NCBI GenBank assembly: GCA_025351525.1
Contig: JANXVV010000345.1
Span: forward strand, 1-7,625
DNA: 7,625 nucleotides
DNA from: Humisphaera sp.
Lineage (GTDB): Bacteria > Planctomycetota > Phycisphaerae > Tepidisphaerales > Tepidisphaeraceae
Direction of reading: 5' to 3'
A program made the position numbers and the translations under genes. Under the pieces are notes generated by a model. That model was given only the letters and a program-made list of their open reading frames with translations. It was not told the DNA's origin and did no database searches. Position 1 is the stretch's first letter; every line of letters starts with the position of its first letter. This document shows positions 1 to 5,369 of this stretch, one piece after another.

Positions 1-205
1 CCAGGTCCTTCGCCGCAGCGCGTTGGGACTTGCCGCTCGACGCCGCATAGCGCACGGCGGCGAGCTTGAACGGCTGGAGGAAATGTCCCTGCGAATTGCG
101 CGCCGCCCCGGCATCGGGCATCGCCACCGAAGGCGTGACGGGCGGCGGCGCGGAAGAAAGAGAAGAGTCTTTCAGTGGAAAAGACGGGGAGGTTGCTTGA
201 GCCAT
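1..205 (-). CDS. Helix-turn-helix protein, probable transposase N-terminus, partial
   Basis: The frame begins with ATG at 205-203, has AAAGGAA about seven bases upstream, and runs off the left edge after 68 codons. Residues 1-40 are Ser/Pro/Ala-rich and probably disordered. Residues 43-68 (FLQPFKLAAVRYAASSGKSQ, then RAAAKDL) resemble the start of the DNA-binding helix-turn-helix in IS3-type OrfA transposases, where a Phe-Lys-x-x-Ala-Val-Arg helix precedes a Ser-x-x-x-x-A-x-x-L helix. Third-position GC is high across this part, which supports this frame over the overlapping one that starts at 431. The catalytic part lies outside the window, so the IS family cannot be fixed. The adjacent MNT gene lacks its 5' end, which fits an element inserted from this side. 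Confidence 0.45.
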   Translation of the reverse strand, partial: MAQATSPSFPLKDSSLSSAPPPVTPSVAMPDAGAARNSQGHFLQPFKLAAVRYAASSGKSQRAAAKDL

Positions 206-431
206 GAGCGGTTCCTTTCGTGCGGGAGTTTACCCGCGATGAGGGACCGAGGCGCGCCAGTCGGGGGTGGGGAAGATCAAAGCCTTTGTCATGCAACGCC
301 TGCTCGACGCAGAACATCCCTTTGCCGTGCGGGGCCGACTTGGCCGCCTCCATCACGGTCCGCATCGCCAGCACCGCCGACTCCGCGGCAATCAACTCCT
401 CGTTCGACAACTTCGCAAAATCCAGGGCCAT
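1..431 (-). CDS. Hypothetical protein, probable mobile-element accessory ORF, partial at left edge
   Basis: An ATG at 431-429 is preceded by a strong ribosome site, GGAGG six bases upstream. The first ~57 codons have high GC at third positions and encode an Ala/Glu-rich helical start (MALDFAKLSNEELIAAES), then a segment around APHGKGMFCVEQALHDKGF. I do not recognise the family. The frame stays open to the window edge, but from about 260 downward it looks less like a protein, and the real gene at 205 lies inside it in another frame. A one-base shift near 265 would lead to a TAA at 232-230, just before the next gene's ribosome site, so the true product may be ~65 residues, or a frameshift may have removed the stop. 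Only roughly 260-431 is well supported as coding. Its position beside a transposase-like gene suggests it belongs to the same element; that is inference. Confidence 0.35.
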   Translation of the reverse strand, partial: MALDFAKLSNEELIAAESAVLAMRTVMEAAKSAPHGKGMFCVEQALHDKGFDLPHPRLARLGPSSRVNSRTKGTAHGSSNLPVFSTERLFSFFRAAARHAFGGDARCRGGAQFAGTFPPAVQARRRALCGVERQVPTRCGEGP

Positions 432-432
432 A

Positions 433-714
433 GGTATCCTCCATGAATGGGTTGCCAGGGAGAATAACAGAATCGCCACAATCGCGCGCTACACCCGCGG
501 GACGAGGGACGATTTCCGTCCGGACAGCGATGTTGACGTGTTGATTCAGTTACGGCAGGGTGAGACGATGAGCCTCGAAAAATTTATCGACATGCGAGAT
601 GAATTGATTGCCATGTTCGGGCGCGAGGTCGATCTGGTTGAAAAGCCACTGCTCCGCAACCCTTACAGGCGGGACGAAATTTTACGCACGCGTGAGGTGC
701 TTTATGCAGCCTGA
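433..714 (+). pseudogene. MNT-domain nucleotidyltransferase (MntA-like antitoxin), 5'-truncated remnant
   Basis: From about 502 the frame reads RDDFRPDSDVDVLIQL, the second half of the minimal nucleotidyltransferase active site with the metal-binding Asp-x-Asp, and continues to a normal C-terminus ending at TGA 712-714. In intact MntA proteins the Arg-Asp-Asp-Phe is preceded by Leu-Phe-Gly-Ser-x-x; here the frame gives Arg-Tyr-Thr-Arg-Gly-Thr, so the catalytic Gly-Ser is absent. There is no start codon with a ribosome site close by. The frame extends upstream to an ATG at 220, but that stretch is antisense to the minus-strand genes and not MNT-like. Intact homologues are antitoxins that AMPylate the HEPN toxin HepT; this copy is probably inactive. 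The end overlaps the HepT start by 11 bases, the usual arrangement for this pair. An insertion from the left most likely removed the 5' end. Confidence 0.75.
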
Positions 715-973
715 TTCGCGCGATGCCGCATGATTGCTTGACATGCTCCAGTCGGTTCGCATTGCTTTGAAGTATGTAGCAAATCGAGTTCGAGAAGATT
801 TAAACTGTGATACGATGCTCTCTGATGCGATTCAACGCCGCATTGAGATCATCGGTGAGGCTGCAAGAGGAGTATCTAAGCCGTTTAAGGATGCACATCC
901 AAACATCCAATGGCGCGCGATAATGGCGACGCGGCATGTTCTGGCGCATGACTACGACGAGCTGAATCGCGCT
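704..973 (+). pseudogene. HepT-like HEPN ribonuclease toxin (DUF86), interrupted and 3'-truncated
   Basis: Reading from ATG 704 gives MQPDSRDAA, then an in-frame TGA at 731-733, then LLDMLQSVRIALKYV onward. The rest matches HepT/DUF86: DAIQRRIEIIGEAARGVSK, a Pro-x-Ile-x-Trp-Arg segment, and the HEPN signature RHVLAHDY (R-x4-H-x-Y) at 932-955. The catalytic motif is therefore intact while the gene is broken. After DYDELN (about 967) the homology stops and the frame runs into antisense glycerate-kinase sequence, so the last ~20-25 residues of a normal HepT are missing. HepT proteins are HEPN-family RNA-cleaving toxins paired with MntA. A restart at TTG 734 is possible but has no visible ribosome site. 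Loss of both antitoxin activity and an intact toxin fits decay of the whole module. Confidence 0.75.
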
Positions 974-2088
974 CGCATGACATTGGCTGCCGTATTCGCC
1001 AGTAGCAAATGCGCATCCTTCATCGCCTCCACCAACGCCATCGGTCGATCGCAAATTCCAAAATACGCGGTCATCCCTTCGTCCAAAACTTTTTCCGCAC
1101 CCTCGCCGATCGACCCCGCAAGGGCGATGCACGGCACCCCCATCTCACGACACACCCGCGCCACTCCCACGGCGGTCTTACCGCTCGCGCTCTGCGCGTC
1201 GAGACTGCCTTCTCCGGTAATGCACCAATCCGCACCCTGCAACCGCTCGCGAAATTTCACCGCGTCGATGACAATCTCCACACCCCGTTTCAAAGTCGCG
1301 CCGAAATACGCCATCATCCCAAATCCGAGACCGCCCGCCGCACCGGCACCCGGGATCTCGGCGAGATCCACTTGATTCATCCGCGAGGCCAGTTGCCGAA
1401 GGGCCGCGTCGAGTTGTTGAACCTGCCGAGGATTCGCGCCTTTTTGCGGGCCGAAAATTTCCGCCGCGCCCCGGGGACCGTACAGCGGGTTATCCACGTC
1501 GCAGGCGACGAGAATCGGAATGCCATCCGTCTTTTCACCGCGATGTCGTTTGACGAGAACGACGCGGGACACATCCGCCCCGACCAATGGCTCGGTGCGT
1601 GAAACCGGCTCGCCATCCTCCAAGATGATCGTATGCCCGCAGGCCTGCGCGCACCCGATGCCGCCATCCACCGTCGCGCTGCCGCCGATCCCGAGAATGA
1701 TCTTCTTCGCCCCCAGTTCGATCGCGGCGTTGATCAATTCACCCGTGCCGAACGTCGTGGTATACAGAGGATTGCGATCTTCCGGTTTGAGCGGCGCCAA
1801 GCCGCCGGCGGCGGCCATTTCGATGATTGCGGTCTGGCCGTCCCCAAGCATCCCAAAGATCGCGTCGACTTTCATGTCCGGCAACGGACCCGTGACGCGA
1901 CGAGTGATGAACCGCCCTGCGGTCGCCACCACCAATGCCGCCACCGTGCCTTCACCGCCATCCGCCATAGGGCATTCATCAATTGAAACCGTCGGGTCGG
2001 CCAACCGCAATCCCGCCGCGATGGCCCGGCATACCTCGGCGGCGGTCAGGCAACTCTTGAACTTGTCCGGCGCAATCACGATTTTCAT
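952..2088 (-). CDS. garK: Glycerate 2-kinase (class II, GarK/GlxK family)
   Basis: This 378-residue protein phosphorylates D-glycerate to 2-phosphoglycerate with ATP in the cytoplasm, feeding glycerate from glycolate/glyoxylate or sugar-acid breakdown into lower glycolysis. It is collinear with E. coli GarK over its whole length: MKIVIAPDKFKSCLTA at the start, MADGGEGT (41-48), GTGELI (114-119), GIGGSATVDGG (133-143), ACDVDNPLYG (195-204) followed by IFGPQKGA, IPGAGAAGG (245-253), ITGEGSLDAQS (290-300) and ALAGSIG (322-328). Length and order are normal for the family, so it is probably active. The ATG at 2088 gives the canonical N-terminus, although the ribosome site upstream is weak. The stop at 952-954 lies antisense to the HepT R-x4-H-x-Y codons, so the last residues after MRARF may derive from the neighbouring remnant. 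No hydroxypyruvate reductase or glycerate transporter gene is beside it. The symbol follows the E. coli homologue; garK and glxK cannot be told apart here. Confidence 0.93.
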   Translation of the reverse strand: MKIVIAPDKFKSCLTAAEVCRAIAAGLRLADPTVSIDECPMADGGEGTVAALVVATAGRFITRRVTGPLPDMKVDAIFGMLGDGQTAIIEMAAAGGLAPLKPEDRNPLYTTTFGTGELINAAIELGAKKIILGIGGSATVDGGIGCAQACGHTIILEDGEPVSRTEPLVGADVSRVVLVKRHRGEKTDGIPILVACDVDNPLYGPRGAAEIFGPQKGANPRQVQQLDAALRQLASRMNQVDLAEIPGAGAAGGLGFGMMAYFGATLKRGVEIVIDAVKFRERLQGADWCITGEGSLDAQSASGKTAVGVARVCREMGVPCIALAGSIGEGAEKVLDEGMTAYFGICDRPMALVEAMKDAHLLLANTAANVMRARFSSS

Positions 2089-2130
2089 TTGCTCAACATC
2101 TTGAACGCGTGATACTTGAACGGCAACTCT

Positions 2131-2259
2131 TCAAGCCATCTCGCAAAGCGAAATCGAAATCGCATGAGTTGAATCGCCGCCAAACTGAAGCAGTTTACAT
2201 GCTAAAAGGTCGGGCAAAAGATAGCAGTTGTCGATGAAATCTCGCGTGTTGTGGAACAT
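2131..2259 (-). CDS. Possible small ORF (42 aa) upstream of glycerate kinase
   Basis: A 42-residue frame starts at ATG 2259 with AAGGTG about six bases upstream, and ends 42 bases before the kinase start in the same direction. The product begins MFHNTRDFIDNCYLLPDLLA and ends near SISLCEMA. I recognise no family, signal peptide or membrane helix. Its codons are less GC-rich than those of its neighbours. It could be a leader peptide, a small gene or chance. A longer version of this frame starting at 2403 runs through the tRNA gene and is not credible. Confidence 0.22.
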   Translation of the reverse strand: MFHNTRDFIDNCYLLPDLLACKLLQFGGDSTHAISISLCEMA

Positions 2260-2304
2260 CAGTACACCTTGATTCCTGGATTCCGGCAGTATTTTCGTGT
2301 GCGC

Positions 2305-2333
2305 TTGAAAAATCCGGAGGAATCTTGGATACT
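2305..2333 (+). promoter_or_regulatory. Sigma-70-type promoter for tRNA-Thr
   Basis: TTGAAA at 2305-2310 and GATACT at 2328-2333 are separated by exactly 17 bases. Transcription would start near 2340, a few bases before the mature tRNA 5' end at 2346. Spacing and position suit a tRNA promoter; both hexamers deviate from consensus. Confidence 0.6.
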
Positions 2334-2345
2334 GCGGAAGCACTA

Positions 2346-2418
2346 GCCGCCTTAGCTCAGTTGGTAGAGCGATGCTTTCGTAAAGCATAGGTCGACAGTT
2401 CAAGCCTGTCAGGCGGCC
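2346..2418 (+). tRNA. tRNA-Thr (anticodon CGT)
   Basis: A full cloverleaf can be folded. The acceptor stem GCCGCCT (2346-2352) pairs perfectly with AGGCGGC (2411-2417). The D-arm is GCTC/GAGC (2355-2370). The anticodon stem ATGCT/AGCAT (2372-2376, 2384-2388) encloses the loop TTCGTAA with anticodon CGT at 2379-2381. The variable loop is AGGTC, and the T-arm GACAG/CTGTC encloses TTCAAGC. It decodes ACG. The G1-C72 and C2-G71 pairs agree with known threonine identity elements. CCA is not encoded. The discriminator base would be C (2418), unusual for tRNA-Thr. A promoter lies upstream and a strong terminator directly downstream, so it is a single-gene unit. Confidence 0.95.
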
Positions 2419-2422
2419 TTTT

Positions 2423-2463
2423 ATCCGTAAGTTTTCTGGAAACAGATACTTACGGATTTTTTT
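2423..2463 (+). terminator. Intrinsic terminator of tRNA-Thr
   Basis: ATCCGTAAG (2423-2431) pairs perfectly with CTTACGGAT (2449-2457), and a run of T follows to 2463. The nine-base stem with a T tract five bases after the tRNA end is a clear rho-independent terminator. Confidence 0.85.
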
Positions 2464-2505
2464 ATGCGCCCTTTTCCAACCCTGTTTTCAACACCGAAAA
2501 CACCG

Positions 2506-2614
2506 ATTCTCACATTTTTCTCACATGGAATCCCAAAAATCGGATATAATTGACCTCGAAAAGCCGGTTCGGATCGTCCGAAACGGAAAGCCTGTGTGGG
2601 AAAAATGTGAGAAT
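2506..2614. repeat. 15-bp perfect inverted repeat pair with an extra CTCACAT copy
   Basis: ATTCTCACATTTTTC at 2506-2520 is the exact reverse complement of GAAAAATGTGAGAAT at 2600-2614, with 79 bases between. The core CTCACAT is repeated directly at 2509-2515 and 2520-2526 and inverted at 2605-2611. The patch is distinctly AT-richer than its surroundings and lies just downstream of a tRNA gene. It could mark the end of an integrated element or protein-binding sites; the sequence alone does not decide. Confidence 0.6.
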
Positions 2615-2674
2615 TGGATAAAAATGGGACACTTAAACGAAGGAAAAATTTCGATCAACAAAGGCCGCCGCTAA
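2525..2674 (+). CDS. Possible small hypothetical ORF (49 aa)
   Basis: An open frame from ATG 2525 to TAA 2672-2674 encodes a charged 49-residue peptide (MESQKSDIIDLEKPVRIVRN, later WEKCENWIKMGH, ending INKGRR). No ribosome site precedes the ATG and no family is recognised. The right arm of the inverted repeat lies inside it. It may be chance, or a relic of the element that also left the DUF3102 fragment downstream. Confidence 0.22.
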   Translation: MESQKSDIIDLEKPVRIVRNGKPVWEKCENWIKMGHLNEGKISINKGRR

Positions 2675-2719
2675 GGCAGCAACATCCCTGATTCGGTTTT
2701 ATGCCGAAAAGGATAAGCC

Positions 2720-2917
2720 ATGCAGGCCAAGCCCCTGGTCAAGACCGTTCCCGCCGAACTCGTCAAAACAATAAAAGCGGAACACGCCGCCTGCAAAGAC
2801 GCCTACGGTGCAGCACTGGAACATGCTCATAAGTGCGGCAGAGCGTTAATCGACGCAAAGCAGTACGTTAATCAGATCTCGACACGCTGCTCAAAGCGCT
2901 CTCCCGTGGTGAATTGA
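2720..2917 (+). pseudogene. DUF3102-like phage/plasmid protein, truncated by an IS66 remnant
   Basis: The ATG at 2720 has AAGGAT about seven bases upstream. Residues 1-50 include AEHAACKDAYGAALEHAHKC and GRALIDAKQYV, which resemble the conserved N-terminal helix pair of DUF3102 proteins, usually written as an 'H-x-A..SALEHA..AGELL-x-EAK' pattern. In such proteins a Trp-Leu-rich segment follows; here the frame is cut at about 2871, where IS66 transposase sequence begins, and it terminates at 2917 in unrelated residues. DUF3102 members are found mostly on phages and plasmids and have no firm function. The 5' part is well formed, so this is a real gene broken by insertion. The family call rests on pattern recall and could be wrong. 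Confidence 0.6.
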
Positions 2918-3446
2918 CCGAGGCGCAGGTTCTTCAACCGGCGATGCTCGGGCCCGAGGCTGTTCAATTGGCGTTGCCAGCGGCCAACGCCCGCTTTGCC
3001 CAATTGCAGCCGGCGGCGGCGGCGTTGGCGTCCACGCCGTCGGGGATGCGGCCGATCTACCTGAAGCCAAAGGTCTCGGGGCGCAAGAAGACGCCGGGGG
3101 CGAAGAACGGACACAAAGGCTCGCGTCGCAAGACGCCCGAGCGGATCGACAAGCACGTCGATCATCGCCTGGAACTCTGCCCTTGCTGCGGCGGGGAACT
3201 CCAACGCTGCAAGCGGACACGCACACGGCCCATCGCATCGGAAAGCACCGCGACTATCCGTTCACGTTTCTGGACACCCCCGGCATGCCGCCGGACAACA
3301 ACCACGGCGAACGCATGATCCGCCTTCTTGGTTGGAGCGTGGAGGATACTCATTTAGCCGCTTGGATGCGGATCTCCTCGAAATCTTTAGGCCATATCGG
3401 ATTCCAAAACCCGTCACAGCTTCTGAAGAATCAATTGGCGTTGTAG
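2872..3446 (+). pseudogene. IS66-family transposase (TnpC) remnant with internal deletion
   Basis: The first part (2875 to about 3235) reads DLDTLLKALSRGELTEAQ, then TPSGMRPIYLKPKVSGRKK, PGAKNGHKGSRRKTPERID and a zinc-finger-like CPCCGGELQRCKRTRTR. This is the N-terminal and zf-IS66 portion of IS66 transposases. The frame then shifts, and at about 3235-3320 the sequence reads GKHRDYPFTFLDTPGMPPDN, then NHGERMIR, the C-terminal DNN-x-x-ER motif that carries the catalytic Glu. Everything between, including the first two catalytic Asp residues, is deleted. After MIR the match to IS66 ends; the frame continues as unrelated residues to TAG at 3444-3446. There is no start codon: a TAA lies at 2869-2871, where the DUF3102 fragment is interrupted. 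No terminal inverted repeats or target duplication could be seen. The product cannot transpose. Confidence 0.85.
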
Positions 3447-3475
3447 AAGACGGTTCTGAAGAAATTTAATCCGCA

Positions 3476-5113
3476 TCACGCCACCGCCGCCTCAAACAGC
3501 ATCGGCACCGCCGGTATCTCAGAGACCATATGCCATCCGTTTCGCCCTGCGCCGTAATAATCCGGGAGAGTACCGAGCGATCGGAAGCCCAGGGTTTCGT
3601 AGAGCTTCACCGCCCCAACATTCGCCTGTTCCACTTCAAGATACGCCCGACGCACTCCGCGTGACGCCAATTCTTCGATGAGTCGCTGCATCAGTTTACG
3701 CCCGATTTTTTGGCCACGGCACCCGTCGCTCACGGCCAAACTGTAGATGCGGCCAGACATGCCGTTTTGATGATGCCGCACCAGTGCGATCGCTTCCCCG
3801 ATCACCTGACCTTCCTGCTCGGCCACCAGGAAGACGTTGTTTGGTCGGTGATGCAGATATTGAAGTTGCCGTTTATTCAGGCTGTAGGTGCTGAAGCACG
3901 TTTGCTCCAAGTGGACGGCGGCTGAGAGATCTTCCCGGCGGGCAAAACGAATTTCTGCCGCGTGTCGTATCGCTGGAACCGGGATCAAGTCAGCTTCGCA
4001 CGGCGTCGGACCGGTGAAGTGAGCCCTCCGCGATTCATCGTTGCGATTTTCGGCGGGAGCCTCATATCCCGATTGCACTTTTGCGGGCTTCGTCAGCACG
4101 TATTTTTGCAGGAGCTTCACTGGCCGGTAGCTCATCTTCGTCCAGGCGAGTGTTTCCAGGCCCCAGTCGTCGCCGACGTTCACCAGGGGGCGGTCGGCGA
4201 AATGGGTGCGGCAGAATTCGCTGAAGATGAACTGGGCGAGTCCTTTGACTTCCAGGTCGGTCTTTTCGATGACGATGCTGCTTTGGTCGTGGCCGAGATG
4301 TTCGCCGAAGGTGAAGCCGCGGATTCGTTCGTTGACCGGACGCGAAGAACCCGGGGCGTCGGCTGCGCCTTCCGCGCTCGGCTTGCGCGCATCAGTTGCG
4401 GCATCCTCGACGTAGACGACCATCCCCTTCAGGCCCAGGTCGCCGGCGTATTCGAGGGCCAGGCGGGTGGCGAGGGATTCCTTTTGCCGCTTGACCGCAT
4501 TGGCATCGGCAGCGATTTCCATCGCGTGCTGATGATCCTGATGCGATTTCCACATGTCCAGCAGTGCGCAGCAGCCGTCAAAGTGTTTTAATTTGTCGTA
4601 ATTTTCGACGCGACTTCGATAGTTTCGAAGGAAGCGGTTTTTCGCCTGGCGCTTGCTTGCCAGATCGCCACCGGTCAGATCGATCATTCGAGCAACGTCG
4701 TAGAGATAGTCGGTCCCCATCGGTTGAACATTGAGCTTCGCCTTGTCAAATCGGCGAAGCAGTTCCTCGCCGGCATATTCAATACGGCCACGGTCGGGCA
4801 CGTGGTGGATGACGTTGTAGTCATCCATGATCTCCCAGCAGGCGGCCAGGGCGCGGTCCGAACCGGTCTGGCCGATCGGCGGTAAAAGCAGCGTCAGATC
4901 TCCGGTGCCGTTGGCGAAGACACAGAGGTGCCCTTCGACTTCGCGCCAGAGAATGCGCAGGCTGTTACGCCAACTATAGAGTTGCGAAAAAGTATAGTCC
5001 GATAAAGGCTCTGCAAGCGACTTGAAATAGGCATTCAAGAGAGACTGGTCGGCCAGAGTGACCGGACGCAAGCCATACTGCGCGGCATAACCCGAGAGGG
5101 GGTCAACATCCAT
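3476..5113 (-). CDS. DUF2156 (MprF/LPG-synthase-like) domain fused to RimI-like GNAT acetyltransferase
   Basis: This 545-residue protein has two parts. Residues ~10-340 match DUF2156, the twin-GNAT-fold aminoacyltransferase domain of MprF-type phosphatidylglycerol lysyltransferases; cues are LASKRQAKNRFLRNY (151-165), RIRGFTFGEHLG (263-274), and VNVGDDWGLETLAWTKMSYR (311-330) followed by PVKLLQKYVL. A linker (~341-385) leads to a GNAT domain (386-535) with its acetyl-CoA loop in SLAVSDGCRGQKIGRKLMQR (458-477) and the helix NVGAVKLYETLGF (498-510), close to RimI. An Ala/Ser/Pro-rich insert (237-262) interrupts the DUF2156 part. No membrane helices are present, unlike full MprF, so it should be cytoplasmic. 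By family it could transfer an aminoacyl group to a lipid or other acceptor and acetylate a protein or small-molecule amine; substrates are unknown. The ATG at 5113 has GGAGG 14 bases upstream, a long spacing. It lies downstream of another GNAT gene on the same strand. Confidence 0.92.
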   Translation of the reverse strand: MDVDPLSGYAAQYGLRPVTLADQSLLNAYFKSLAEPLSDYTFSQLYSWRNSLRILWREVEGHLCVFANGTGDLTLLLPPIGQTGSDRALAACWEIMDDYNVIHHVPDRGRIEYAGEELLRRFDKAKLNVQPMGTDYLYDVARMIDLTGGDLASKRQAKNRFLRNYRSRVENYDKLKHFDGCCALLDMWKSHQDHQHAMEIAADANAVKRQKESLATRLALEYAGDLGLKGMVVYVEDAATDARKPSAEGAADAPGSSRPVNERIRGFTFGEHLGHDQSSIVIEKTDLEVKGLAQFIFSEFCRTHFADRPLVNVGDDWGLETLAWTKMSYRPVKLLQKYVLTKPAKVQSGYEAPAENRNDESRRAHFTGPTPCEADLIPVPAIRHAAEIRFARREDLSAAVHLEQTCFSTYSLNKRQLQYLHHRPNNVFLVAEQEGQVIGEAIALVRHHQNGMSGRIYSLAVSDGCRGQKIGRKLMQRLIEELASRGVRRAYLEVEQANVGAVKLYETLGFRSLGTLPDYYGAGRNGWHMVSEIPAVPMLFEAAVA

Positions 5114-5369
5114 ACAAGTGACGGATTCCTCCAGAAAACAACTCGAATCGCGTGAAATTCACAGGCCCACACGAACCCCACCTCGCCTGCGTTCGATTCG
5201 ATCTCACCATCCACCGCGTCATTCCTTCGATGGGCGAAACCATCGCAAGGCCCGTGCTGTATCTATAAACGCCAAGGGTATACACGGGTGGCTTCATTAC
5301 TGATAAGTATATCGACCAGCCAAAAGGGTGGTTTAAAAATGGTGGGATTTAGAGTGCGGATGAATGTCG

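Noticed and set aside
220..432. N-terminal extension of the MNT frame from ATG 220
   Set aside because: It is antisense to the minus-strand ORF with the strong ribosome site, shows no MNT similarity, and has no ribosome site of its own.
977..1375. Continuation of the HepT frame past 973 to a stop at 1375
   Set aside because: This stretch is antisense to the glycerate kinase gene; the translation is rich in Ser/Pro/Ala with no HepT character.
2049..2131. Repeated GGCAACTCTT and CTTGAACG motifs around the kinase start
   Set aside because: The copies are 8-10 bases long with irregular spacing; chance is a sufficient explanation.
2260..2403. Minus-strand extension of the 42-residue ORF to a start at 2403
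   Set aside because: It runs across most of the tRNA-Thr gene and its promoter on the opposite strand.
2545..2550. TATAAT as a promoter for the DUF3102-like gene
   Set aside because: No acceptable -35 lies 16-18 bases upstream and the distance to the ATG at 2720 is long; an AT-rich patch can give such a hexamer by chance.
3962..4591. 209-residue plus-strand open frame
   Set aside because: It is entirely antisense to the DUF2156-GNAT gene, whose domains are clearly recognised on the minus strand.
5269..5292. Imperfect dyad around GTATAC upstream of the DUF2156-GNAT gene
   Set aside because: Only the outer four and central six bases are symmetrical, too little to call an operator.
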